Made by a program: the position numbers and the translations under genes. A DNA stretch of 39,431 nucleotides from Firm-04 sp045642925. Its GTDB lineage: Bacteria > Bacillota > Clostridia > Oscillospirales > Ruminococcaceae. The stretch spans positions 1 to 39,431 of the forward strand of contig JAZUJW010000075.1 in the NCBI GenBank assembly GCA_045642925.1. Reading direction: 5' to 3'. The notes beneath the pieces are model-generated. The model was given only the letters and a program-made list of their open reading frames with translations, searched no databases and was not told the DNA's origin. Shown here one piece after another: positions 24,798 to 32,258 of this stretch. Each line of letters starts with the position of its first letter. The stretch's first letter is position 1.

Positions 24798-25565
24798 ATG
24801 GTTTATATCACTGGTGACACGCATGGCGATCTGCTGCGGTTTCAGTCACCCATTCTCAAAAAAGCCACTGAAAATGATTTTGTGATTGTATGTGGGGATT
24901 TCGGGTTCTTCTGGGATGATTCCAAGAAAGAACAGAAGATTCGCCGCAAATTGCAGGACTTGCATTTCACTGTCTGTTTTCTGGACGGATGCCATGAAAA
25001 CTTTGATTTACTGGAAAAATACCCCACGCAGGAGTGGAACGGCGGTACAGCGCGTGTGATCGCGCCGAATCTTGTGCATCTGATGCGCGGACAGATTTAC
25101 ACCATCTGCGGCAAGAAGTTTTTCACGTTTGGCGGCGGACACAGTCAGGATTTCGAGTTTCGCACGGCAGAAAACTGGTGGGAGCGTGAACAGCCGACCT
25201 GTCAGGAAATCGTTGCGGCAACGGAAAACCTCAAAAAGCATGATAATACGGTAGATTACATTCTCACACACGAACCGCCCGCATCACTGAAGGATTGTCT
25301 TCGCGTGGATACGATGCAGCGTCTTGAAGTGCACGCCTTTTTCGAAGATTTGATGACTGTCTGCAAATTTCAGGAGTGGTATTTTGGAAAATGTCATCTG
25401 AACCGATATGTGCCTGTGAAATACTATGCGGTGTTTGATGATATCATCCCATTGAAGGACACCCGCAAAAAGCGGCGTGTAGTCAAGGAGGATGTCGAGG
25501 AAATGCCTGAAAAGCCGAAGAAAGTCAAAAAGAAGAAGGAGAAAGCAGATGATGATGCTTCTTGA
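24798..25565 (+). CDS. Calcineurin-like metallophosphoesterase with altered metal motifs
   Basis: 255 residues; cytosolic, no signal peptide. The fold is recognised from ITGDTHGD (Asp7, His9), VVCGDFGFFWDD-type GDxG (Asp34), DGCHENFD (usually GNHE), FGGGHSQD, and ILTHEPP (His158). Two positions depart from the family: Asn of GNHE is Cys65 (TGC at 24990-24992), and the first His of the GHxH motif is Lys198 in FGKCH. The C-terminal 30 residues are a Lys-rich tail (KKRRVV...KKVKKKKEK). The enzyme may have altered metal use or be non-catalytic. Its 3' end overlaps mscS by 17 bp, and AAGGAG in the Lys tail is the mscS SD. Substrate unknown. Confidence 0.85.
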   Translation: MVYITGDTHGDLLRFQSPILKKATENDFVIVCGDFGFFWDDSKKEQKIRRKLQDLHFTVCFLDGCHENFDLLEKYPTQEWNGGTARVIAPNLVHLMRGQIYTICGKKFFTFGGGHSQDFEFRTAENWWEREQPTCQEIVAATENLKKHDNTVDYILTHEPPASLKDCLRVDTMQRLEVHAFFEDLMTVCKFQEWYFGKCHLNRYVPVKYYAVFDDIIPLKDTRKKRRVVKEDVEEMPEKPKKVKKKKEKADDDAS

Positions 25566-26412
25566 AACGCCCGCTGACTACATTGCAAGCGGAGAAGAAG
25601 CCATTCAGCAGACCACAGGGCTGTTTGCTACGATGCTTGAACAGTTTGTAGCATTTTTGCCGACACTGGTTGTTGCGCTGGTTGTATTTATCATTGGGAT
25701 GCTGCTTGCAAAATTGCTTTCGAAGGTTGTGCATTTTGCGATAAAGCGTGCAAAACTGCAAGGTACGGCGACATCGTTCGGGCATTCGCTTGGCAGGATT
25801 CTGCTTTACACGCTGTTGATTATCATTTGTTTGTCTATCGCGGGCGTACCGATGACCAGTATCATTACGGTAGTAGGTGCGGCAGGACTTGCGGTAGGAC
25901 TTGCGCTGCAAAACAGTCTTTCGAATGTTGCGGGCGGGTTTATCATATTGTTTGCGAAATTATTCGCAGTTGGTGATTATATCATTGTGGGGGACAAGGA
26001 GGGCTATGTAGAATCGGTGTCGATTTTGTATACACAGCTCACGGCATTGGACAACCGCACGATATATATTGCGAACGGAACGATTTCGTCAGGCGGGGTG
26101 ATAAATCTGACGAAGCGTGGGACGGTGCGTGTTGAGACACCGTTGTCGATTTCGTATCAAGCAGATGTATCGGAGGCAAGGAAGGTACTTTTGAAGGCAG
26201 TGGGTATGGAGAAGATGGTACAGCAGAAGCCCACGGCGTTTGTATCCATGACGGAGCATGGGGAGAGTGGGATTTCGCTGTCATTATATGCGTGGGTTAA
26301 GGCGGAGGATTATTTTGCGGCAAAGGCGCGGCTTTTGGAGGTATCGAAGAAAGCGTTGGATGAAGCAGGAATTGAGATACCGTACCCACAGATATGTGTA
26401 CACACGAAATAG
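25549..26412 (+). CDS. mscS: Small-conductance mechanosensitive channel, MscS family
   Basis: 287 residues from ATG 25549 (AAGGAG 7 nt before); ATG codons at 25552 and 25555 follow, so the exact start is uncertain by two residues. Opens under membrane tension to release solutes after osmotic downshock. Three transmembrane helices lie in residues 25-150; the pore helix is the Gly/Ala-rich VVGAAGLAVGLALQNSLSNVAGG, then the beta domain (GDYIIVGDKEGYVESVSILYTQL, ANGTISSGGVINLT) and a C-terminal alpha-beta part with SLYAWVKAEDYF. It overlaps the preceding metallophosphoesterase gene. GC falls slightly toward its 3' end. The next 500 bp hold repeats. Confidence 0.95.
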   Translation: MMMLLETPADYIASGEEAIQQTTGLFATMLEQFVAFLPTLVVALVVFIIGMLLAKLLSKVVHFAIKRAKLQGTATSFGHSLGRILLYTLLIIICLSIAGVPMTSIITVVGAAGLAVGLALQNSLSNVAGGFIILFAKLFAVGDYIIVGDKEGYVESVSILYTQLTALDNRTIYIANGTISSGGVINLTKRGTVRVETPLSISYQADVSEARKVLLKAVGMEKMVQQKPTAFVSMTEHGESGISLSLYAWVKAEDYFAAKARLLEVSKKALDEAGIEIPYPQICVHTK

Positions 26413-26448
26413 CATATTGGAATGAAAGTGCATTCCGCACTCAATCAT

Positions 26449-26617
26449 GAGGATTCCAAAGGGAATCATTCCCTTTGGCGAAGTCCAGAGGCAGCGCCTC
26501 TGGACGCCAACAGACTGCAAGCAGTCTGCATTGCAGAGCGCGAAACACCCCTGTTTCCTTACAACGAATCAGGAGGGGGGGTGGGGGAACCCTATTAAGG
26601 GGTGCCCCCAGTGCAGT
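26449..26617 (+). repeat. Modular hairpin repeat, copy A
   Basis: Begins GAGGATTCCAAAGG and ends AAGGGGTGCCCCCAGTGCAGT, like copy C after recN. Inside are successive perfect palindromes: CCAAAGGGAA-TCA-TTCCCTTTGG (split arms from 26456), GTCCAGAGGC-AGC-GCCTCTGGAC, and CAGACTGC-AA-GCAGTCTG, then the shared tail GCAGAGCGCGAAAC followed by a G-rich run. The same palindromes reappear in copy B in a different combination. Confidence 0.85.
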
Positions 26618-26635
26618 ACCCGTCATAAAGACAAT

Positions 26636-26680
26636 AAGGCGGAAGAAACGCGAAAAACTGCGTTCCTTCTGCCTTTTCTT
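26636..26680 (+). terminator. Intrinsic terminator downstream of mscS
   Basis: AAGGC-GGAAG-AACGC (26636-26651) pairs with GCGTT-CTTC-GCCTT (26660-26675) with one mismatch and one G-U pair, a loop of about 8 nt, and TTTTCTTTA after it. It lies 220 nt past the mscS stop, between the two inverted repeats. The opposite strand has only a weak U-tract. Confidence 0.7.
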
Positions 26681-26721
26681 TATGTGCATATTGTTTCTGG
26701 TGTATAGCCGCTTTTGTCGGG

Positions 26722-26859
26722 AACTGCATGGGGGGAACCCCCTCCTGATTCAATAGGACGAAAGGGGAGTTTCGCGCTCTGCGGAGCAGACTGCTTGCAG
26801 TCTGTTGGGGACCAGAGGCTCTGCCTCTGGACTCTGCGATTTTTTGAAAAAAATCGAGT
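26722..26859 (-). repeat. Modular hairpin repeat, copy B (inverted)
   Basis: Read on the minus strand: CGATTTTTT-TC-AAAAAATCG hairpin, CCAGAGGC-AGA-GCCTCTGG, CAGACTGC-AA-GCAGTCTG, then CTCCGCAGAGCGCGAAAC, CTTTCGTCCTATTGAATCAG and a G-run. The CAGACTG palindrome is identical to copy A, and the CGTCCTATTGAATCAGG segment is identical to copy C. The G-rich end is shortened relative to A and C. Confidence 0.85.
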
Positions 26860-26929
26860 AAAACTTTCATTTCGCTTCGCGTGCATAGCCGGATCGTTAC
26901 GGAGCAACTTCCTTTTGAGCCTTTTTTTC

Positions 26930-28393
26930 TCACGATTCAGGCATGGGAAATGCTTTCCACTTCACTGCATTTCCCGCAAGTACTTCCGTCAGCGGCGCAT
27001 ATTCTGTTGCATTATAAAATATTCTGTAAAGAAACGTGTCATCAAATGCCGCCCCATATCGCGTCGGCGCTTCATCAACACACAACGGCACACTCTGCAC
27101 CAGCTCCCCATCCCAACCATATATATCTGCAATACTATTTCCGTCATTCGTATAACTCAGCACCACCATGTCTTTCGTGCATTTGCATTGATGATAGAAA
27201 TGCTCCGTAAAATAGGATTTTACACCCGTTCTCAAATCATACTGCATAATGCAATTTCCATTTCGTGTACTGTCATATTTGCAGCAAAGCAGCTTGTCAT
27301 CACATACACAGAAATCTTCCACATCACCGATATTCAACAGAATTTGCTCAATCGCACCCGTCCGCACCGAAATGCGAAACAGCCCGTGTTCCTTGAACGC
27401 TTCCCGCCAATCTCCTGACTTTTTGCTGAAATATACATATTCACCATCTCCATACAAATGCTCCGGCTTCGTGATTTCCAGAAGCCCATCCACTGTGGAG
27501 TCGTGCAAATCATGCAGAAGCGTCGTTACCTCATGTGTCGCACAGTCATAATGCAAAAGCGAATACCCAAGCTGCCGATTCCATTCTGTCGCCTGTCCGT
27601 GTTCAATATATCCTGCCCAGATATCATCCAGCGAAAGCGACACCCAGAATGCACCCTGATGATGGATGATCATACCGCTGCTTGCCTGCTGACGGTCTTC
27701 CAATACGGCAATCTCCTTTTCTTCGCCGTCATACGGAATTTCCAGCAGTACCACCGCATTTGCATCGTATCGTCCGCCGCGGTTGGCAATCGCATATATC
27801 GTATCATGGTAAGATACAATGTCCAGAATCGCATATTGATTCTGGTAGGCATCCCCGACCTTGATTTCGGAAACCGTATCCTCGGTGCGGTCTGCATAGG
27901 ATAACTGCCCGTTTCCGTACATTAACGTATACCATCCGTTTTTCACAGGAACAATGTGACTTTCCGTGCTGTTTGGGAGAAATGGCGTGCGTGACAATGA
28001 CGGCGTATCCGTTTCACCTGTGGCCGTTGCCTGAAAGACAGCAGGTGCTATTTCTTTGATAAAACTAGGGCTGACGGGCTTCTGCGTTTGACTGTCCGTA
28101 TTGTCTGTCTGCGAAACAGACGAATTTTCAGCGGTTTTGTTTGCTCCCGCATCGGGTACGGGCGTGGGCGTTTGCAGCAGCAAAAATACTGCCGTACCAA
28201 TCGTCACCGCAAAAGCAGCAAATGCACCGATATACCGCATTCGGATGCCTTGCCGCGATGGTTTCGCTTCTGCATGGCGTATCTCCTCCGCAAATGGGTC
28301 AGTAACCGCTTGCAGCTGTTGGCGAATGACACGCCGCTGTGCGCCTGTCCATTCGATACGCTGGATTTTTTCCTGAAATTCCTTTTCAGTCAT
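26930..28393 (-). CDS. Membrane protein with large ectodomain, probable anti-sigma partner of the ECF sigma factor
   Basis: 487 residues. The first 50 residues are cytoplasmic and helical (MTEKEFQEKIQRIEW..., not a recognised zinc anti-sigma motif), then one transmembrane helix at about 54-74, a Pro/Thr/Ser-rich linker, and about 380 extracytoplasmic residues with repeated short beta motifs (GNGQLSYADR, YDTIYAIANRG-like, GDGEYVYFSKKSG, VCDDKLLCCKYD) suggesting a beta-propeller. It overlaps the sigma gene by 4 bp (ATGA), so the two are translated together. The membrane topology and coupling suggest a surface sensor that holds the sigma factor, an inference; the ectodomain ligand is unknown. 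No strong terminator follows on this strand. Confidence 0.8.
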   Translation of the reverse strand: MTEKEFQEKIQRIEWTGAQRRVIRQQLQAVTDPFAEEIRHAEAKPSRQGIRMRYIGAFAAFAVTIGTAVFLLLQTPTPVPDAGANKTAENSSVSQTDNTDSQTQKPVSPSFIKEIAPAVFQATATGETDTPSLSRTPFLPNSTESHIVPVKNGWYTLMYGNGQLSYADRTEDTVSEIKVGDAYQNQYAILDIVSYHDTIYAIANRGGRYDANAVVLLEIPYDGEEKEIAVLEDRQQASSGMIIHHQGAFWVSLSLDDIWAGYIEHGQATEWNRQLGYSLLHYDCATHEVTTLLHDLHDSTVDGLLEITKPEHLYGDGEYVYFSKKSGDWREAFKEHGLFRISVRTGAIEQILLNIGDVEDFCVCDDKLLCCKYDSTRNGNCIMQYDLRTGVKSYFTEHFYHQCKCTKDMVVLSYTNDGNSIADIYGWDGELVQSVPLCVDEAPTRYGAAFDDTFLYRIFYNATEYAPLTEVLAGNAVKWKAFPMPES

Positions 28394-28896
28394 GTTGATT
28401 CCTCCTCACTCGATAACAAATCATGCAGCCGTTTCTTGCCGCGCTGTATCTGCGAACGAATCGTGCTTTCATTTTTTTGCTGTATCTTCGCAATTTCCGC
28501 TGTGGAATACTGCTGCACATAATAAAGATACAGTACGCTTGCATATTTTGGCGGCAGTGCATTCAGCATTTGTTCTACGTCTGCATTCGCTTCGGGCGAT
28601 GGCACAGACGGCATTGCATTCTGCGCATCTTCCTCCGCAATGCGTTTGCGTTTCCACCAACTTTTGTGGAAGTTGCGGGCGCGGCTGCGGACGGCGCAGA
28701 GAAGCCATGCCCGCAGATGGGCTTCCGCATCATTCTGATGCAGAACGGGCGGGGAAGTATGGAGCGAAAGCAGAACGTCCTGCACGATATCTTCCGCTTC
28801 TGCGCGGTTTCCCGTACAGCAGCAGGCATACTGCAAGAGCATATCGCCATATTGTTCAAATGCATAGAGTGCTAAATTCTGCATTGGCAGCGGCAT
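28390..28896 (-). CDS. ECF-family RNA polymerase sigma factor
   Basis: 168 residues, with only regions 2 and 4. Region 2 includes FEQYGDMLLQYACCCTGNRAEAEDIVQDVLLSL (about 13-45), and region 4 includes LNALPPKYASVLYLYYVQQYSTAEIAKI and the recognition helix NESTIRSQIQRGKKRLHDLL (about 110-160). Such factors redirect RNA polymerase to stress genes. ATG at 28896-28894 is preceded by AAGGGGGTG on the minus strand. The coupled membrane protein downstream is the likely regulator. Divergent from dacF; whether dacF and the DUF6311-like gene are targets cannot be told here. Confidence 0.93.
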   Translation of the reverse strand: MPLPMQNLALYAFEQYGDMLLQYACCCTGNRAEAEDIVQDVLLSLHTSPPVLHQNDAEAHLRAWLLCAVRSRARNFHKSWWKRKRIAEEDAQNAMPSVPSPEANADVEQMLNALPPKYASVLYLYYVQQYSTAEIAKIQQKNESTIRSQIQRGKKRLHDLLSSEEEST

Positions 28897-28953
28897 AAAC
28901 GCACCCCCTTTCGTTCATGTGAAGAATTCTTCTGTTTACTACACAAAGATACG

Positions 28954-28973
28954 TGGCGTTTTGATGCACGCCA
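28954..28973. promoter_or_regulatory. Palindrome in the sigma/dacF divergent region
   Basis: TGGCGT (28954-28959) and ACGCCA (28968-28973) form a perfect inverted repeat with an 8-nt spacer. It lies about 60 bp upstream of the sigma start. Further right on the minus strand a GGAACA (29004-28999) resembles an ECF -35 element, compatible with autoregulation but not proven. Otherwise the 223-bp gap is AT-rich. Confidence 0.4.
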
Positions 28974-29059
28974 GATAAATATTTTTTATTTAGCGAACTG
29001 TTCCGACAAAATTTTCCTGCAAAAAATTTGAAAAAGGGCTTCCCTTTTCTACGCTTTTC

Positions 29060-29068
29060 TGCTATAAT
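29060..29068 (+). promoter_or_regulatory. Extended -10 promoter of dacF-like gene
   Basis: TGCTATAAT (29060-29068) is a perfect extended -10 (TGnTATAAT); no good -35 lies 17 bp upstream (TTCCCT). Transcription should start near 29075, about 45 nt before the start codon. Confidence 0.65.
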
Positions 29069-29119
29069 AGATATGATGTTTTTTTTATCGACTTTTGCAA
29101 GCTACAGGAGTGAACCACC

Positions 29120-30469
29120 ATGATGAAACGTATCCTTACCGTTTTTCTCACTGCCGTGCTGTGCATGGCTGCCTTCCCGAAGATGGATGTCAATGCATTG
29201 GTCTTTACGCCAAACTGTATTGTCACCAGCGAATCGGCTGTGCTCCTGAATATGGACACAAATACGATCGTTTATGAGAAAAACGCGGACATGAAGCAAA
29301 CACCCGCCGCCCTTGCACAGATTATGACAGCCGTCATTGTGCTGGAAAACTGCGAAGATATCAGCGGCGTGAACATTACAGCCACAGAAGAAATGTTCGC
29401 ACCATTCGATGAATACGAGAATCCGACCGACCTGCGTTATGCGGACATCAGTGCAGACGATACCCTCAGCGTGGAAGCATTGCTTTATGCAATGATGCTG
29501 ACTTCTTCCTGCGAAGCATCCGTCATGCTTGCTAACCATTTCGGCGACGGCAGTGAAGATGCTTTCGTGGAAAAAATGAATGCAAAAGCTGCCGAAATCG
29601 GCATGAAGGATACCCGCTTCACCAATGCGACAGGTCTTTACAGTGCGCGTCAGCTGACTACCGCACACGACCTTATGAAACTGTTGCAGTACGCCATGAA
29701 AGTGCCGCGTTTCGAAACCATCGCTTGTGCAATTGATTACACCGCCGCAGGCAAGGAAGAATGGCACTGGGTACATTCCAACACCATGACCGATGAGGAT
29801 GACCCTTATTATTGTGTCGGTGTGCGCGGCATCAAAACAGGCAATTTGCAGGAAGCAGGCAGAAACATCTGCTGCAAGGCTTCCCGCGATGGCAACAACT
29901 ATCTTCTGGTCTGCCTGAAATCGCCGCTGTACGACGAAAACGAGGAACAGCACTTCTATCATCTCGAAGATGCGCGTAATATTGTCAACTGGGCATATGA
30001 CCATCTTACCTATCAGGATCTGCTGACCGAAAACGACGAGATTACTGAAATCGAAGTGAAAAATGCAGAAGGCAGCAACTATGTGATCGTGAAGCCTTCC
30101 GCCGGTTATTCCTGCATTTGGTCTGACGTGACTTCCATGGAATCCATTCAGCGTATCATTACCGTGGAAGAAGATGTTCAGGCACCTGTTCATGTTGGTG
30201 ACAAGCTTGGCACGATCCAACTGAAATTTTCCGGCGAAACGCTGGCTTCTATGGATTTGCTGGCGGCTTCCAATGTGGAACGGAACTTCTGGAAGTACAA
30301 TCTGAGCATCATTCCTGATTATTTCGGTTCAGGTTATCTGACAGGCTCTCTGAAAATCGCGCTGGTACTGACAATTATTTACTTCATTCTGTGCATAATC
30401 TTCTTCATTCGCTATAAGCAGCAGCGTAAACGCAGAAAGCAGGCTGCCAATCTGAAGAAAGGCAATTGA
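29120..30469 (+). CDS. DacF-like D-Ala-D-Ala carboxypeptidase homologue with degenerate active site
   Basis: 449 residues; signal peptide at 1-26, serine-peptidase S11 domain (about 30-290), a C-terminal beta domain (about 305-395) and a true transmembrane helix (about 412-432) ahead of a basic tail. The S11 fold is clear, but the catalytic motifs are altered: the SxxK tetrad reads A64-L-A-Q67 (TPAALAQIMTA instead of PASLTKIMTA), the SxN motif reads S129-S-C131, and only K239-T-G is intact. It should not acylate D-Ala peptides or beta-lactams and may bind peptidoglycan instead. ATG 29120 (or 29123) has SD CAGGAG. Co-transcribed with the DUF6311-like gene 3 bp downstream. Confidence 0.9.
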   Translation: MMKRILTVFLTAVLCMAAFPKMDVNALVFTPNCIVTSESAVLLNMDTNTIVYEKNADMKQTPAALAQIMTAVIVLENCEDISGVNITATEEMFAPFDEYENPTDLRYADISADDTLSVEALLYAMMLTSSCEASVMLANHFGDGSEDAFVEKMNAKAAEIGMKDTRFTNATGLYSARQLTTAHDLMKLLQYAMKVPRFETIACAIDYTAAGKEEWHWVHSNTMTDEDDPYYCVGVRGIKTGNLQEAGRNICCKASRDGNNYLLVCLKSPLYDENEEQHFYHLEDARNIVNWAYDHLTYQDLLTENDEITEIEVKNAEGSNYVIVKPSAGYSCIWSDVTSMESIQRIITVEEDVQAPVHVGDKLGTIQLKFSGETLASMDLLAASNVERNFWKYNLSIIPDYFGSGYLTGSLKIALVLTIIYFILCIIFFIRYKQQRKRRKQAANLKKGN

Positions 30470-30472
30470 TTT

Positions 30473-32134
30473 ATGAGAAAAATCACGCAAAATCATATGT
30501 TACCAATTGTGGGGATGCTGTTTGGCATCCTCACATTCTGTTTTGTGTACGGTATCCGCATCATTGACCCGACATATGATGACTGGCTGTTTGCAGGCGG
30601 CGACCTCACACAGCATTATATGGGCTGGCTGTACTACCGTCAAACCGACTGGACATTTCCCATTGGTTTGCTGGAAGGTGTTTCCAGTACAGGACAGCTT
30701 TCCTGTATGTATCTGGACTGCATTCCGCTGCTGGCACTGCTGTTCAAGCCGTTTTCGGCGCTTCTGCCTGCCACATTTCAGTATCTTGGTATCTGGGGCG
30801 TGTGTTCTTTTGGCTTGACGGGATTTTTCGCGGTGCTTCTGCTGGAAAAGTGCAGCCGCAATCCATTGTTTTGTCTTGCAGGAAGCTTTTGTTTTGTGCT
30901 TTCGCCGCCGCTGCTTGACCGCATCTATCACCATGAAGCCTTGGCGGGACATTGGGTGATTCTGGCGGGAATGTGTCTTTGGGCGTATCAGCACAGAAAA
31001 TGGAAGCACTGGTGGACACCGTCTGTACTTTGGGCAGTGCTTGCGGCGATTGCGGTGTTGGTGCAGATGTATTTTGCGCCGATGGTGTTTTTGCTGATGT
31101 GCGGCGCACTTCTGCACGATGTGCTTCTGACGAAAAAATGGCGTTATGCGCTGTGTTCAGTGGCAAGTGCAACGGCATCCGTCCTGCTGACGCTGTTCTG
31201 TCTGGGTGCATTTGTCGGAGAGGGGAGTTATGCGGGCGGCGGGCTTGGCAAGTTCAGTTCCAACCTCAATACGCTGTTCAATCCGAAATCACTCAGCAAA
31301 TTCCTCAAACCGATGAATATTCTGGATGGACAAGGGGAGGGCTACGGCTTTCTGGGCTTTGGCATTCTGTTGGGCTGTGTGCTGAGTATCGGTGTCCTGT
31401 GTGCGTGGGCGGAAAAAACGGGTTTTGTAGGCGTTCGCAAGCATCTGCGGGAAAAACGCCCGCTTCTGATTGGCGTTGGCGTGACGGCATTGCTGACAGG
31501 GATTCTGGCAGTCAGTCCGAAGGTCACTTTGAATGCGAATGTGCTGTTCACGATTCCGTATCCTGCGTTTATTACGAATTTGCTGAGTATTTTCCGTTCC
31601 GGCGGACGATTCATCTGGGTGCTGGACTATTTGATTTACTTTGGGGTATTTTATTTGCTTTCGCGGATGCAGCCGAAAAAGACTGCGCTGTGTCTGACGG
31701 TTTTCTGCTGTGGAATGCAGATTTTCGACTTGCGGGATACGCTGCGCAGTAAACATGAAAAGTACGCAGATACGATTGTCTATGAATCACCGCTGAAAGA
31801 TGCGGCATGGGAAGCGCTGGCTGATGGGGCAGAGGAGATATTGTTCCTGCCGCTGCCGAAGAATTTTATCGGATATCGGGAACTCTATATGTCGATGGGA
31901 TACTTTGCGTATCATCATCATATGCGTATGAGCTCGTTTTATATTGCACGTTCAGATTATGACAGCATGGCGGCATATGCACAGCAGGCGTATGAGGCGC
32001 TGTGCGCGGGCGAAGTGCGGGAAGATGTGCTGTATGTATTTTTGAATGCAGGGGATGCGCCGCAGGAAACAGAAGCGCTGACGGTCTGCACGCTGGACGG
32101 CATTACGGTTGCGCGGGCAAAGAAATCAATTTAG
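30473..32134 (+). CDS. Polytopic membrane protein, DUF6311-like (possible GT-C glycosyltransferase)
   Basis: 553 residues with about ten hydrophobic helices through residue 405 and a soluble C-terminal domain of about 140 residues. The first outer loop has GGDLTQHYMGWLYYRQTDWTFPIGLLEG with the early acidic residues DPTYDD, resembling DUF6311 and other GT-C membrane glycosyltransferases that use polyprenyl-linked sugars; acceptor unknown. RIYHHEALAGHW and FRSGGRFIWVLDYLIYF are other recognisable segments. Start ATG 30473 lies 3 bp after the dacF-like stop, with AAAGG upstream, so the pair forms one unit and is likely envelope-related. GC-rich plus-strand alternative frame over 30952-31752 is a shadow. 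Confidence 0.8.
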   Translation: MRKITQNHMLPIVGMLFGILTFCFVYGIRIIDPTYDDWLFAGGDLTQHYMGWLYYRQTDWTFPIGLLEGVSSTGQLSCMYLDCIPLLALLFKPFSALLPATFQYLGIWGVCSFGLTGFFAVLLLEKCSRNPLFCLAGSFCFVLSPPLLDRIYHHEALAGHWVILAGMCLWAYQHRKWKHWWTPSVLWAVLAAIAVLVQMYFAPMVFLLMCGALLHDVLLTKKWRYALCSVASATASVLLTLFCLGAFVGEGSYAGGGLGKFSSNLNTLFNPKSLSKFLKPMNILDGQGEGYGFLGFGILLGCVLSIGVLCAWAEKTGFVGVRKHLREKRPLLIGVGVTALLTGILAVSPKVTLNANVLFTIPYPAFITNLLSIFRSGGRFIWVLDYLIYFGVFYLLSRMQPKKTALCLTVFCCGMQIFDLRDTLRSKHEKYADTIVYESPLKDAAWEALADGAEEILFLPLPKNFIGYRELYMSMGYFAYHHHMRMSSFYIARSDYDSMAAYAQQAYEALCAGEVREDVLYVFLNAGDAPQETEALTVCTLDGITVARAKKSI

Positions 32135-32182
32135 GAAAAATCTTCCTTTTCGATGTAACTAAAAAATATCTTTCCACGTATC

Positions 32183-32211
32183 TTGACAATGCACCGCCTT
32201 TTTTGTATACT
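32183..32211 (+). promoter_or_regulatory. SigA-type promoter of the lipoprotein-radical SAM pair
   Basis: TTGACA (32183-32188), 17-bp spacer, TATACT (32206-32211): nearly perfect consensus. Start of transcription expected near 32218, about 40 nt before the lipoprotein ATG. Confidence 0.85.
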
Positions 32212-32258
32212 GAATGCAGAAAGACATTTTCACACAACTTGAATAAGGAGGTATCTCT

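Larger units (their letters stand above)
26413..26929. other. Gene-free stretch with two inverted hairpin repeats
   Basis: This stretch between convergent mscS and the anti-sigma-like gene holds repeat A (plus orientation), a terminator hairpin, and repeat B (minus orientation). Open frames here with Gly/Pro/Arg-rich products derive from the repeats and lack SD sequences, so no gene is called. Confidence 0.8.

Noticed and set aside
26441..26933. Small Pro/Gly/Arg-rich genes in the mscS-anti-sigma gap
   Set aside because: They are translations of the hairpin repeats, shared with the recN repeat, and lack SD sequences.
29102..30220. Minus-strand 372-codon open frame antisense to the dacF-like gene
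   Set aside because: The sense frame has a signal peptide, S11 fold and promoter; the antisense frame has none of these.
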